A stretch of DNA of 64,000 nt from JADJSS01 sp046329815 (GCA_046329815.1 JAXLTY010000001.1:1922001-1986000), one strand, 5' to 3'; counted from the first letter of the stretch, positions 34,953 through 44,742 are shown. Notes: generated by a model from the letters alone, not told the origin. A program made the numbers and translations.

Positions 34953-37900
34953 CTAATTCAATTCCATTCTGACGATTACTTTAGTGCCGATAGGTAAATT
35001 TTGCTCATCATATAAATCAATAATATCTACGCTGTAATCAGTATCTTTTATTTTATGCAATGTGTCAAACATTTCCTGCGTGATAATTGTGCCTAATGAT
35101 TTGTGCTGTTTCTTTAAGTTCAATTCACCTGCTTTCACGCGGCCAATTCCATCGTCGGTAATTTCACAAATCAGATAATTATAGTTTTTGTAGAAATGAA
35201 TATGAATATTTTTTTCGCCGACTTTTTTTAATAAGCCATGCCAAATTGCGTTTTCTACATACGGCTGGATTAACATCGATGGCATTTCGATTGCATATAC
35301 ATCAACGCCTTCTGTTCGGAAGTCATAATTAAATTGCTGATCGAAACGCAATGATTCCAGTTCTAAATACAACTTTAAATTTTCAATCACATCATGCAAT
35401 GGAATGAATGTTTTTACAGAATTTTCCAATACGGAACGCACCAGTCTTGACAGTTTGGTTAAGTAAGTTGATGCCTGCATATTCTGATCAGATAAAATCA
35501 TTGCCTGAATGGAATTCATACAGTTGAAAATAAAATGCGGATTCATCTGTGCTACCAATGCTTTCAGTTTAATTTCTGCTAATTGCTTTTCATAAATTGA
35601 ACGCTGATTTTCGAGTCGCATTTTTTCTCTGTGTTTCCTGCGTTCAGTTTTGATTCTGTTGGTAATAAAATAATACAGATAAAACCCAATAAATAAACCG
35701 GCAAAAATTCTGAAAAGCCATGTTTGCCAAAACAACGGTTTTATGCGGAAAGAAAACGTTGCAGGTTCTGAAGAAAAAACACCGTCGTTATTGCTCGCAC
35801 GCACATAGAATATATAATTTCCGTGCGGCAATTTCGGATACGATGCGAAATTACGATTTGTTCTGATCCAGTTCTTATCATAACCATCGAGTTTGTATTC
35901 AAAATTATTTTTTGGTGTATTCGCATAATCACTCGAAGCAAACTGAAATTCAATATTGTTTTTGTTGTTTGGGAATTTTATTCTTTTGTCGTATGAACCA
36001 TAATTCTGATAATCAAATTTTGTTTCGTCAACCTTTATAGAAGTAATATTTACGGTTGGTTTGTAATTGTTGTAAGGAATGCTGGTTGGATCAATAATAT
36101 TAAAACCATTGATTCCGCCAAATAAAAGTATATTGTTTTTTGTTTTAAAAAATGCACCTGTGTTAAACTCGTTGCTTTGTAAACCGTCATTGATATCGTA
36201 AGTTCTGATTTTTATTATAGATGGCTCGAATGTAGTAATGCCGCGATTTGTACTCATCCAGAATTTTCCGGCATCATCTTTTAAAATTGCATAAACAAAA
36301 TTGTTGCTGAAACCGTTTTTTTCAGTAAAATTCTGTTCTATTTTTTTTGTTTTTTTATTGAATAAATAAATACCATTATTTCCTGTTGTGATCCAAAACC
36401 GATCGTTATCATAATCCAGTAAAGAATACAATTGCTCTGTTTTAAAATAATCATTATTGATTTTTTGAATCGCTTTTTCATCAACAAAACCACTGTTTAT
36501 ATTGACATGAAATAAACCACCAGACGAAGCGATCCACCATGTTTGATCATTGTCTTCTAAGATTTGCCTTGTTGTATTTGCAGTTTCAGTGAATTGAAAA
36601 GGCGCTAATTCAAACTGATTCTTATTTTTATTGAACTGGTAAATTGATTTTTCATTCAACGCATATACAATTCCGCTTTTTGATTCAAACAGACGAATAT
36701 GAAAATAACGTGGAATCTTTAAGTTTTCATTTGAATTATTAGATGTAAAATAGTAACGATAAAATGAGTTTCGTTCCGGAATATATTTGCAGATTCCGTT
36801 TAATGTTCCAACCCAAAGATTGCACTTTTCATCCATGAGTAAATCTTGGACAACATCATTAGAAAGCGAACTTGATGAGTTATTGTTGCGCCAGTTAGAA
36901 AAAATATTTTCTTTAGTATTGAATTGATACAAGCCGCCACCGTCGGTGCCGATCCAGACGGTTTCGCTATCGCAACTTTCAAAGCTCAGAATGTATTTAT
37001 TAGTAAGCCAAGTCGTTTTAAACGGCTCTTGTGTAATGTGCTTGAATTTATATTTATAAGGCGAGAAAACTGCTAAACCTGAACCTTTGGTGCCTATCCA
37101 GAAAGTGCCGCTTTTGTCAAAATATATACTGGAAATTTTATTATCAGGCAATCCATTTAAATCGTATGGATCGTATTGGTATTCAATAAAACGTTTTTTT
37201 TCATGACTGTAAATCAGTAAACCATTCTGATATGATGCGATAAAGACATTACCATCGTTATCAATTTTTATTCCGGTGATTTTGTCTTTCAACGCAATAT
37301 ATTTTGCTCGCTCAACAGGAAATGAATCAATGCTTATGAAATTCTTATCTGATTTATAAATACCTTTTTCCGTACCGATCCAGTAATTCTGATCGCCATC
37401 TTTTACGATCGTATTTATCTTCTTAGGAATTAAATTTTGCCATACCAGCGAAACACTTTTCAGTTTGAAAACTTTAGTGTCAATGTTATAAATGTAAAGT
37501 CGATTGTCTCTTCCGGAAACCAAGAAAGAAGAGCTGCCATTTTTGAGTAGCACTTCTTTGTATTCAGGCAACGGATCTACTTTTATACTGTATTCCAGAT
37601 TCTTTGAGTTTGGTTTTTCCACCAATCGAACTTTGTATAAACTGTTTTCTGTTTGCAGCCACGCTGTCAGCGAATCTTCGATGATGATTTTATTGATTTG
37701 TAACGGATAAGCTGCATTGATAAATTTTTTACTGTCAAAAAAGTAAATGCTCAGACCTTTTCCTGTGCCGATCCAGAATAATCCTGGTTTTGATTCGGCA
37801 ATACATTGCGTATAATTTGAAACCAGACTATTGTTGTTGCCGACTTCCTTTTTAATCGCAATAAAAGAATAACCATCATACCGGTTCAAACCTTCCTGCG

Positions 37901-38105
37901 TGCAAAACCACATAAAACCTTTGCTGTCCTGAAAAATAGAGTAAATACTGTTTTGCGAAAGACCGTTTTTAATGTCTATATTATCCAGTTTTAATTGCGA
38001 AACGTCAATACCATATGTTGTTGTATATTGAAAAAACAACATAAGCATCAATACATTTCTCAAAAAGGAAAATGAAAATATTTTATGCATTCTGGTTTGC
38101 ATCAC
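34953..38105 (-). CDS. Propeller-type sensor histidine kinase (Reg_prop, Y_Y_Y, LytS-like kinase)
   Basis: The 1050-residue sensor has a signal segment, then about 650 residues of two-component regulator propeller repeats (GLSQNSIYSIFQDSKGFMWFCTQEGLNRYDG and later copies), forming two periplasmic propellers. A Y_Y_Y domain (YKLDGYDKNWI, about 725-800), one membrane helix near 805-825, and a LytS-type kinase core follow. The core has NPHFIFN with the phospho-accepting His near residue 856 and PYVENAIWHG in the ATPase domain. Similar proteins lacking an own DNA-binding domain pair with LytTR regulators, as here. Ligand unknown. Confidence 0.93.
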   Translation of the reverse strand: MMQTRMHKIFSFSFLRNVLMLMLFFQYTTTYGIDVSQLKLDNIDIKNGLSQNSIYSIFQDSKGFMWFCTQEGLNRYDGYSFIAIKKEVGNNNSLVSNYTQCIAESKPGLFWIGTGKGLSIYFFDSKKFINAAYPLQINKIIIEDSLTAWLQTENSLYKVRLVEKPNSKNLEYSIKVDPLPEYKEVLLKNGSSSFLVSGRDNRLYIYNIDTKVFKLKSVSLVWQNLIPKKINTIVKDGDQNYWIGTEKGIYKSDKNFISIDSFPVERAKYIALKDKITGIKIDNDGNVFIASYQNGLLIYSHEKKRFIEYQYDPYDLNGLPDNKISSIYFDKSGTFWIGTKGSGLAVFSPYKYKFKHITQEPFKTTWLTNKYILSFESCDSETVWIGTDGGGLYQFNTKENIFSNWRNNNSSSSLSNDVVQDLLMDEKCNLWVGTLNGICKYIPERNSFYRYYFTSNNSNENLKIPRYFHIRLFESKSGIVYALNEKSIYQFNKNKNQFELAPFQFTETANTTRQILEDNDQTWWIASSGGLFHVNINSGFVDEKAIQKINNDYFKTEQLYSLLDYDNDRFWITTGNNGIYLFNKKTKKIEQNFTEKNGFSNNFVYAILKDDAGKFWMSTNRGITTFEPSIIKIRTYDINDGLQSNEFNTGAFFKTKNNILLFGGINGFNIIDPTSIPYNNYKPTVNITSIKVDETKFDYQNYGSYDKRIKFPNNKNNIEFQFASSDYANTPKNNFEYKLDGYDKNWIRTNRNFASYPKLPHGNYIFYVRASNNDGVFSSEPATFSFRIKPLFWQTWLFRIFAGLFIGFYLYYFITNRIKTERRKHREKMRLENQRSIYEKQLAEIKLKALVAQMNPHFIFNCMNSIQAMILSDQNMQASTYLTKLSRLVRSVLENSVKTFIPLHDVIENLKLYLELESLRFDQQFNYDFRTEGVDVYAIEMPSMLIQPYVENAIWHGLLKKVGEKNIHIHFYKNYNYLICEITDDGIGRVKAGELNLKKQHKSLGTIITQEMFDTLHKIKDTDYSVDIIDLYDEQNLPIGTKVIVRMELN

Positions 38106-38609
38106 TACAAAATATAAATTACTTAGGTATTAATCGAGTTTTTTCAAAAAAAAATGGAATGCAAAAGCATCCCAAAACATAGAAACATAAAAACCCACTT
38201 TCTTGTCATAATTTCGATAAAAAATGAGAGTAACTAACCAATATTATGACAAGTAAAAAAAATAAAAATATTAATCACGAAACAAAAATATACAAACTGT
38301 TTAACGTAATACCAGTAACTAGAATTCGGTACTAAAATCGCATTAGATGGTTTGTTTTATTTAGAATTTGGCGATTTAGCTTTTTGTAAATAATTGTAAT
38401 TTACTGATAATCAATTTGATGCTGGTTCTTGCACTATTTACATCACTTTTTCAGGTTGTCAAACCGACTAATTTAGCAACAATATACATTATCTTATCAT
38501 TACCACACCAAACAAACGTTTGATACAATGCATGCATTGATTATTTTTATGTGGTATAATTTGACTGTATTTTCAAATTTTCAAATTAACTCATTTTCAA
38601 ATTGAATTT
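38106..38609. other. 504-bp intergenic region between the sensor operon and the beta-oxidation operon
   Basis: This divergent gap is strongly AT-rich and has no credible ORF. Its right end holds two adjacent perfect palindromes (38513-38522 and 38526-38539) and three TTTTCAAATT units at 38570, 38578 and 38594 directly before the GTG of the TetR gene. A TATTTTTG box on the minus strand (38283-38290) could belong to the sensor-kinase promoter, but without a TTG box. The middle shows nothing I can name. Confidence 0.55.
38513..38539. promoter_or_regulatory. Paired palindromes, candidate TetR operator
   Basis: CAAACGTTTG at 38513-38522 and the perfect 14-bp palindrome CAATGCATGCATTG at 38526-38539 stand 3 bp apart, 70-95 bp upstream of the TetR-family gene. 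Half-sites CAAAC/GTTTG also occur in operators of the TetR-family fatty-acid regulator PsrA, although with a spacer that is missing here. Confidence 0.45.
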
Positions 38610-39191
38610 GTGCCAAAGCAAAAAGTAAGCGTTGAAGATATTTTGAAGCAATCACTCAAGTTGTTTCGTCAAAAAAGTTACCATAATACATCTATTGCAG
38701 ATATTGCTGAAGCATGTGGTTTGCTGAAAGGAAGTCTTTACCATTATTTTCCTAGCAAAGAAGCATTGATGAGCGCCGTAATAAAATATGCGCACGAATT
38801 TTTCCAGAAAGAAGTTTTTTCTATTGCATACGATACTACCTTATCGCCACAGCAGCGCATGGAAAAAATGTTCAAAAAATCGGAAAGAGCATTGGTCTCG
38901 GACGGAAACATCATGGGAAATATCGGTGTGGAAACAGCGCGCGCTATTCCTGAATTCGCAGAGCATATTCGTGATTTTTACAAAGAATGGATCAATGCGG
39001 TTGGATATGTTTTCCAGGAAATTACCAATGAAGAAGATGCTAAAAAACTGGCAGAACAAACCGTTGCAGAATTTGAAGGCGCTGTCATGATGACACGTAT
39101 TTTTAAAGATACTAAATACATTAAAAATGCGTACGAACGCTTGATGAGTCGTTTTGCTGCATTTACTTTAGCCGATTTGAAAAATTCTTAA
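38610..39191 (+). CDS. TetR-family regulator of the beta-oxidation operon
   Basis: The 193-residue protein starts at a GTG and has the TetR helix-turn-helix at about 25-50 (TSIADIAEACGLLKGSLYHYFPSKEAL). A helical ligand-binding domain fills the rest. It lies 37 bp before fadN on the same strand, so it most likely controls the operon and itself, with acyl-CoA as the probable effector as for other TetR regulators of fatty-acid degradation. The effector is inference from context. Confidence 0.88.
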   Translation: MPKQKVSVEDILKQSLKLFRQKSYHNTSIADIAEACGLLKGSLYHYFPSKEALMSAVIKYAHEFFQKEVFSIAYDTTLSPQQRMEKMFKKSERALVSDGNIMGNIGVETARAIPEFAEHIRDFYKEWINAVGYVFQEITNEEDAKKLAEQTVAEFEGAVMMTRIFKDTKYIKNAYERLMSRFAAFTLADLKNS

Positions 39192-39228
39192 AATTTTAAA
39201 CTCAATAATTTTTAAACTAATTAAAAAA

Positions 39229-41616
39229 ATGGAATCAAAACAAACAAGAGCTATCAGAAAAGTAGCTGTCCTGGGTTCAGGTGTGATGGGTTCCGGTATC
39301 GCGTTGCACTTTGCCAATATTGGCGTAGAAGTGTTATTGCTGGATATCGTACCGTTCGACTTGAAAGAAGAAGACAAAGCGAATCCTAAAATGCGCAACA
39401 AAATTGTAAACGACGCTTTTGCTTTTGCACTAAAATCAAAACCGGCACAAGCATACAATCCGGAATCTGCAAAAAGAGTTACACTTGGTAATTTCGATGA
39501 CGATATGCCTAAGATCAAAGATGTAGATTGGGTAATCGAAGTAGTGATTGAGCGTTTGGATATTAAACAGCAAGTATTCGCGAAAGTAGAACAATTCATC
39601 AAGCCGGGAACATTAGTTACATCTAATACATCAGGTATTCCGATTCATTTGTTGGAAGAAGGCAGAAGCGAAACATTCAAAAAGAATTTCGCTGGTACGC
39701 ACTTCTTCAATCCACCGCGCTACATGCGCTTGTTAGAAATTATTCCAACACCAGGCACGGATCAAAGTGTGGTTGATTTCTTAATGCATTATGGTGATGT
39801 TTATTTAGGAAAAGAAACCGTTTTATGTAAAGATACACCGGCGTTCATCGCGAACCGTGTTGGTGTTTATACAATGGCAAAAATTTATCAGTTAACGCAA
39901 GAGTTAGGTTTAACCATTGAAGAAGTAGATAAGTTAACAGGTTCTGCAATTGGTCGTCCAAACACAGGTACGTTTAAATTATCTGATTTGGTTGGTAATG
40001 ATACCGGAACAAAAGTAATGTTAGGCATCAAAGAAAATTGTCCGAACGATGAGCAGGCGTCAGCGTTTGATGTGCCGAAATATGTGCAGTTTTTATTGGA
40101 TAATAAATTCTTTGGTAACAAAACGAAAAAAGGATATTACTACAAAGATGAGCAACGTAATTCGTTCTCGTTGCGTTTAGATACCTTGGTTTATGAGCCG
40201 ACACAAAAAGTAAAATTTGCTTCTTTGGATGCAGCTAATAAGTCAGAAGATTTATCAGGAAAAGTTAATGCATTTATCAATGCTGACGACAAAGGCGCGC
40301 AATTGGTAAAACGTTCTTTAGCAGGTTTATTCGCGTATGTATCGAATCGCGTTCCTGAAATTTCTGATGTATTATATGCTATCGATGATGCGTTACGTGC
40401 TGGTTTTGCTTGGGACATCGGACCTTTCCAATATTGGGATATCGTTGGAATCGAAAAAGGCATTGAGTTAGCCAAAGCGGATGGTTTGACTATTGCTTCA
40501 TGGGTAACGGATATGTTGGCTGCAGGAAATACTTCTTTCTATAAAGTAGAAAACGGTGTGAAAAAATATTACGACCAGCAATCAAAAACCTATAAAGCAA
40601 TTCCTGGCGCTGAGTCATTTATTATTTTAGATAATTTGCGCGCGAACAAACCAGTTTGGAAAAACAGCGGCGGCACATTGCACGATATTGGTGATGGCGT
40701 TTTGAATTTAGAGTTCACTTCAAAAATGAATTCATTAGGTGGCGATGTTTTAGCAGCAATCAACAAATCAATTGAAATTGCAGAAAACGGTTATAAAGGT
40801 TTAGTGATCGGAAACGATGCAACAAACTTTTCTGTTGGTGCCAATTTGATGATGATTTCGATGATGGCAATGGAGCAGGAATACGATGAATTGGATATGG
40901 CGGTTCGTCAGTTTCAGCAAACAACCATGCGTTGCCGTTATTCGTCAGTGCCTGTAGTTTCAGCGCCACATGGTATGACATTAGGCGGTGGCTGCGAAGT
41001 AACCATGCACTCAAATGCAGTAATAGCTTCAGCGGAAACATATATTGGTTTGGTAGAAGTTGGCGTTGGCTTAATTCCTGCAGGCGGCGGAACGAAAGAG
41101 TTGACGTTGCGTACTTCTGATAGTTTCAAAAATGGTGATCCGATGTTACAAACGTTGCAAGATAATTTCTTAGCTATTGCAATGGCAAAAGTAGCAACTT
41201 CAGCAGCGGAAGCATTCGATTTAAACTTGATGCGCAAAGGCGTTGATAGAATTGTTGTAAATGCTAAACGTGTAATTGCAGAAGCAAAACGCGAAGTATT
41301 GGAATTATCAGCAAAAGGTTATACACAAACAGCTCACAGAAATGATATCACTGTTTTAGGAAGAACTGGTTTAGGCACTTTAACCGTTGGTGTTGAATCG
41401 TTTGTTGCAGGTGGTTATATTTCTGAACATGATGCAAAAATCGCTAAGAAAATTGCTTATGTAATGTGTGGCGGCGATTTGTCTGCACCAACGCAAGTAA
41501 ATGAACAATATTTATTGGACTTGGAAAGAGAAGCATTCTTGTCATTATGCGGCGAAAAGAAAACCTTGGAAAGAATCCAGGCGATGCTGACCACAGGTAA
41601 ACCATTGAGAAATTAA
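39229..41616 (+). CDS. fadN: 3-hydroxyacyl-CoA dehydrogenase / enoyl-CoA hydratase (FadN type)
   Basis: This 795-residue bifunctional enzyme carries out the hydration and NAD-dependent oxidation steps of beta-oxidation. The N-terminal half is the dehydrogenase: Rossmann motif GSGVMGSGIA at 16-25, GTHFFNPPRYMRLLEI with the catalytic His, and PAFIANRVG. The C-terminal half is the crotonase-type hydratase: GLVIGNDATNFSVGAN, HGMTLGGGCEVTMHSN and GLVEVGVGLIPAGGGTKE. This domain order (dehydrogenase first) is that of Bacillus FadN, not of E. coli FadB. The gene order fadN-fadA-fadE also matches. Confidence 0.93.
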   Translation: MESKQTRAIRKVAVLGSGVMGSGIALHFANIGVEVLLLDIVPFDLKEEDKANPKMRNKIVNDAFAFALKSKPAQAYNPESAKRVTLGNFDDDMPKIKDVDWVIEVVIERLDIKQQVFAKVEQFIKPGTLVTSNTSGIPIHLLEEGRSETFKKNFAGTHFFNPPRYMRLLEIIPTPGTDQSVVDFLMHYGDVYLGKETVLCKDTPAFIANRVGVYTMAKIYQLTQELGLTIEEVDKLTGSAIGRPNTGTFKLSDLVGNDTGTKVMLGIKENCPNDEQASAFDVPKYVQFLLDNKFFGNKTKKGYYYKDEQRNSFSLRLDTLVYEPTQKVKFASLDAANKSEDLSGKVNAFINADDKGAQLVKRSLAGLFAYVSNRVPEISDVLYAIDDALRAGFAWDIGPFQYWDIVGIEKGIELAKADGLTIASWVTDMLAAGNTSFYKVENGVKKYYDQQSKTYKAIPGAESFIILDNLRANKPVWKNSGGTLHDIGDGVLNLEFTSKMNSLGGDVLAAINKSIEIAENGYKGLVIGNDATNFSVGANLMMISMMAMEQEYDELDMAVRQFQQTTMRCRYSSVPVVSAPHGMTLGGGCEVTMHSNAVIASAETYIGLVEVGVGLIPAGGGTKELTLRTSDSFKNGDPMLQTLQDNFLAIAMAKVATSAAEAFDLNLMRKGVDRIVVNAKRVIAEAKREVLELSAKGYTQTAHRNDITVLGRTGLGTLTVGVESFVAGGYISEHDAKIAKKIAYVMCGGDLSAPTQVNEQYLLDLEREAFLSLCGEKKTLERIQAMLTTGKPLRN

Positions 41617-41625
41617 TAATTAAAA

Positions 41626-41677
41626 TATCACAGAGTTTCACAAAGAAAACTCAGAGAACTTCGTGCCCTCTGTGATA
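41626..41677. repeat. Intergenic inverted-repeat element between fadN and fadA
   Basis: TATCACAGAG (41626-41635) and CTCTGTGATA (41668-41677) form a perfect 10-bp stem around a 32-base loop with further CACAGAG/CAGAGAA-like units. It lies in the 86-bp gap inside the operon. It resembles the CACAGAG-type dispersed repeats I know from bacterial intergenic regions. It may act as an mRNA-stabilising or attenuating hairpin. Confidence 0.65.
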
Positions 41678-41702
41678 CAAATCAAAAAATAAAATAAAAA
41701 AT

Positions 41703-42878
41703 ATGGAAGCATATATCGTGGCCGGTTACAGAAGCGCAATCGGCAAAGCAAAAAAAGGCGGTTTCCGCTTTTATCGTCCGGATGATTTAGGTGCTGATGT
41801 GGTAAAACATTTAGTAGCATCAGTACCAAATTTAGATCCGTCAAGAATCGATGATTTAATTTGTGGCAACGCCATTCCGGAAGCAGAACAAGGCATGCAG
41901 ATCGGTCGTATGATTGTATTGCGTGCAGGTTTGCCATTAACTGTTGGTGGAGTAACTGTCAATCGTTATTGTGCATCAGGTTTAGAAACTATTGCTATGG
42001 CAACTGCAAAAATTAAAGCAGGCATGGCAGACTGCATCATCGCAGGTGGTGTAGAATCTATGTCGTTATTGCCAATGACAGGTTGGAGAACAGTATTAAA
42101 TTATGGCATCGCAGCAACCACACCTGATTATTATTCATCAATGGGTTTAACGGCAGAAGCAGTTGCACAACAGTATGGTATTTCAAGAGAAGATCAGGAT
42201 TTATTTTCGTTCAACTCACATCAAAAAGCAATCAAAGCAATTGAAAGTGGTTTATTTAAAGACGAAATTGTGCCGGTAACAGTAGAAGAAGTGTTCTTGC
42301 AAAACAACAAAAGAAAAACTAAATCATTTGTAGTAGATACAGATGAAGGTGCCCGTAAAGATACCACTATCGAAGGTTTAGCAAAATTAAAACCGGTATT
42401 CGCCGCAAAAGGTTCTGTAACAGCAGGTAACTCTTCTCAAACATCTGACGGTGCTGCGTTTGTGTTAGTAATGTCAGAAAAAATGGTGAAAGAACTGAAT
42501 ATCGAACCGATCGCGCGTTTGGTAACAAGCGCTGTAGTGGGCTGCGAACCACGCATCATGGGTATCGGTCCTGTGGTAGCCATTCCACGTGCGTTGCAAT
42601 TAGCAGGTTTAAAATTGGAAGACATCGAAATGATCGAATTGAACGAAGCATTTGCTGCACAATCATTAGCAGTGATTCGCACGCTTGGTTTGAATCAGGA
42701 TATTATCAATCCAAATGGTGGCGCTATTGCGTTAGGACATCCGCTGGGCTGTTCAGGTGCAAAATTATCTGTTCAGTTGATTAATGAAATGCGCCGTCAG
42801 AATAAAAAATATGGCATGGTATCAGCTTGTATCGGCGGCGGACAAGGCATTGCCGGTATTATCGAGAGATTAAAATAA
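41703..42878 (+). CDS. fadA: Acetyl-CoA acyltransferase (thiolase)
   Basis: The thiolase performs the last step of beta-oxidation, releasing acetyl-CoA. The 391-residue protein has the acyl-accepting Cys90 (VNRYCASG), the GGVESMS motif, NEAFAAQS, GGAIALGHPLGCSG with the active His, and the second active Cys in SACIGGGQG. Length and motifs are those of degradative thiolases. It is the third gene of the operon, six bases before the acyl-CoA dehydrogenase. Confidence 0.95.
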   Translation: MEAYIVAGYRSAIGKAKKGGFRFYRPDDLGADVVKHLVASVPNLDPSRIDDLICGNAIPEAEQGMQIGRMIVLRAGLPLTVGGVTVNRYCASGLETIAMATAKIKAGMADCIIAGGVESMSLLPMTGWRTVLNYGIAATTPDYYSSMGLTAEAVAQQYGISREDQDLFSFNSHQKAIKAIESGLFKDEIVPVTVEEVFLQNNKRKTKSFVVDTDEGARKDTTIEGLAKLKPVFAAKGSVTAGNSSQTSDGAAFVLVMSEKMVKELNIEPIARLVTSAVVGCEPRIMGIGPVVAIPRALQLAGLKLEDIEMIELNEAFAAQSLAVIRTLGLNQDIINPNGGAIALGHPLGCSGAKLSVQLINEMRRQNKKYGMVSACIGGGQGIAGIIERLK

Positions 42879-42883
42879 ACAAA

Positions 42884-44671
42884 ATGGAAACACTAGAACA
42901 AATCAAATCATTGAAAGGCGGAGAATTCATCATCAAAGATTCAACACCGGAACAAGTATTCACGCCGGAAGATTACACCGAAGAACAACTGATGGTACGT
43001 GCCATGGCATCTGATTTTATAGAAAAAGAAGTATTACCGCGTTGGAAAGAATACGAAAAACAAGAACCGGGTTTGTCTCTTGAATTATTAGGAAAAGCTG
43101 GCGAATTGGGCTTATTGTCAACAGCTATTCCTGAAACCTACGGCGGTATGCAGCAAGATGTAATAACGGGTTGTGTTATTGCTGAAGAAGTAGGCAGAAC
43201 GGGCTCTTTTGCTACCACAGTGATTTGCCACATCGGTATCGGTACTTTACCTATTTTATATTTTGGAACGGAAGAACAAAAACAAAAATTCTTACCAAAA
43301 TTAGGCAGCGGCGAATGGGGCGCGTCTTATTGCTTAACAGAGCCAAGCTCAGGTTCAGATGCATTAGGCGCAAAAACAACCGCTACGTTTTCTGAAGATG
43401 GCAAAGAGTGGATCTTGAACGGACAAAAAATGTGGATTACCAATGCCGGTTTCGCGCATTCATTTACTGTATTTGCAAAAATAGACGGCAAAGAATTTAC
43501 CGCATTCTTAGTGGAAGCAGGCACACCTGGTTTAAACTTAGGAGCGGAAGAAGACAAAATGGGTATCAAAGGTTCTTCTACTCGTCAGGTGTTTTTCGAG
43601 AACTGCAGAATTCCGGTAGAAAACATGTTAGGCGAGCGCGGCAAAGGTCATTTAATCGCATTCAACATCTTAAATATTGGTCGTTATAAATTAGGTGCTA
43701 CGGCATTAGGAGGCGCGCGCGAAGCATTCAACCAGGCAGTGCAATACGCGAATGAAAGAACGCAATTCGGAAAACAATTGTCTTCGTTCGGTGCAATTCA
43801 ACATAAAATTGCTGAAATGGCAATCCAGATTTTCGCATTGGAAGTAGCTACATATCGTTGTGCAAACGACATTGGAAAGTTAGAACACGAAAACCTCGAA
43901 GCAGGTAAAGAGTTTTCTAAAGCATTGTTAGGTGCTGCAGAAGAATACGCAATCGAATGTTCTATCGTAAAAGTATTAGGATCCGAAGTGTTGGATTTTG
44001 TGGTAGATGAAAATGTGCAAATTCATGGCGGCATGGGCTTCTCTGAAGAAACCAACGCTGCACGTGCGTACAGAGATTCACGTATCGCACGCATCTACGA
44101 AGGCACGAGCGAGATCAATCGTTTGTTGTCTATCGATATGTTGTTGAAACGCGCGATGAGCGGCAAGATCGATTTGATGACACCAGGCATGGCTATTCAA
44201 AAAGAACTGATGAGCGTTCCTGATTTTGGCAGCGATGATGAAGGTCAGTTTGCCGCAGAATTCAAAGCCATCAAAAATGCGAAAAAAGCATTCCTGTTAG
44301 TAGCCGGTGGAGCCGTTCAGAAGTTGATGGCGAAAATGAAAGACGAGCAGGAAATCATTATGAACGCATCGGATATGCTGATTCAGATTTATACTGCAGA
44401 ATCGTTGTTGCTGCGCGTTCAGAAAATTTTCGAGAAAGGCGAAAAAGCGAACAGTGTTTATGTAGATATTCTGAAAGTATTCTTCAACGATGCAATGAAT
44501 AAAATCAATGTATTCGGAAAAGATGCATTGCAATCGTATGCAGAAGGCGATGAGTTGCGTATCATGTTGATGGGCTTGAAACGTTTCACCAAATACGAAC
44601 CTGTAAACGTAAAAGAAGCACGTCGTCGTGTGGCAGCAAAAATTATCGAAGCAGGAAAATACAACCTTTAG
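42884..44671 (+). CDS. fadE: Acyl-CoA dehydrogenase (FadE, Bacillus type)
   Basis: This FAD enzyme makes the first double bond in acyl-CoA. I start at the ATG at 42884 (METLEQIKSLKGGEF), because the longer frame only extends back into fadA. The 595-residue protein has the acyl-CoA dehydrogenase N-terminal and middle domains (CLTEPSSGSDA, MWITNAGFAHSFTVF), the FAD-binding RTQFGKQLSSFGAIQHKIAEM and IHGGMGF, and the catalytic Glu in RIYEGTSEINR. The extra C-terminal helical domain (about 440-595) is as in Bacillus FadE. A terminator closes the operon. Confidence 0.94.
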   Translation: METLEQIKSLKGGEFIIKDSTPEQVFTPEDYTEEQLMVRAMASDFIEKEVLPRWKEYEKQEPGLSLELLGKAGELGLLSTAIPETYGGMQQDVITGCVIAEEVGRTGSFATTVICHIGIGTLPILYFGTEEQKQKFLPKLGSGEWGASYCLTEPSSGSDALGAKTTATFSEDGKEWILNGQKMWITNAGFAHSFTVFAKIDGKEFTAFLVEAGTPGLNLGAEEDKMGIKGSSTRQVFFENCRIPVENMLGERGKGHLIAFNILNIGRYKLGATALGGAREAFNQAVQYANERTQFGKQLSSFGAIQHKIAEMAIQIFALEVATYRCANDIGKLEHENLEAGKEFSKALLGAAEEYAIECSIVKVLGSEVLDFVVDENVQIHGGMGFSEETNAARAYRDSRIARIYEGTSEINRLLSIDMLLKRAMSGKIDLMTPGMAIQKELMSVPDFGSDDEGQFAAEFKAIKNAKKAFLLVAGGAVQKLMAKMKDEQEIIMNASDMLIQIYTAESLLLRVQKIFEKGEKANSVYVDILKVFFNDAMNKINVFGKDALQSYAEGDELRIMLMGLKRFTKYEPVNVKEARRRVAAKIIEAGKYNL

Positions 44672-44673
44672 AA

Positions 44674-44706
44674 ATCTATCAGCACGGCTTCAGCCGTCAG
44701 ATAGAT
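44674..44706. repeat. Nested palindromic hairpin after fadE
   Basis: ATCTATC / GATAGAT flank an inner perfect hairpin ACGGCT-TC-AGCCGT. It lies immediately before the terminator proper and may be a dispersed palindromic unit. Confidence 0.6.
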
Positions 44707-44715
44707 GATTACATT

Positions 44716-44742
44716 AAAAAGACCGTCTAAGACGGTCTTTTT
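44716..44742. terminator. Terminator of the beta-oxidation operon
   Basis: A 12-bp perfect stem AAAAAGACCGTC / GACGGTCTTTTT with a TAA loop. It is symmetrical and can also end the convergent small gene at 44790. Confidence 0.88.

Noticed and set aside
20932..40932. Many short antisense ORFs inside rpsA, pckA, pyrD and the fad genes
   Set aside because: All lie inside well-supported genes on the other strand or in other frames, without family matches or ribosome signals.
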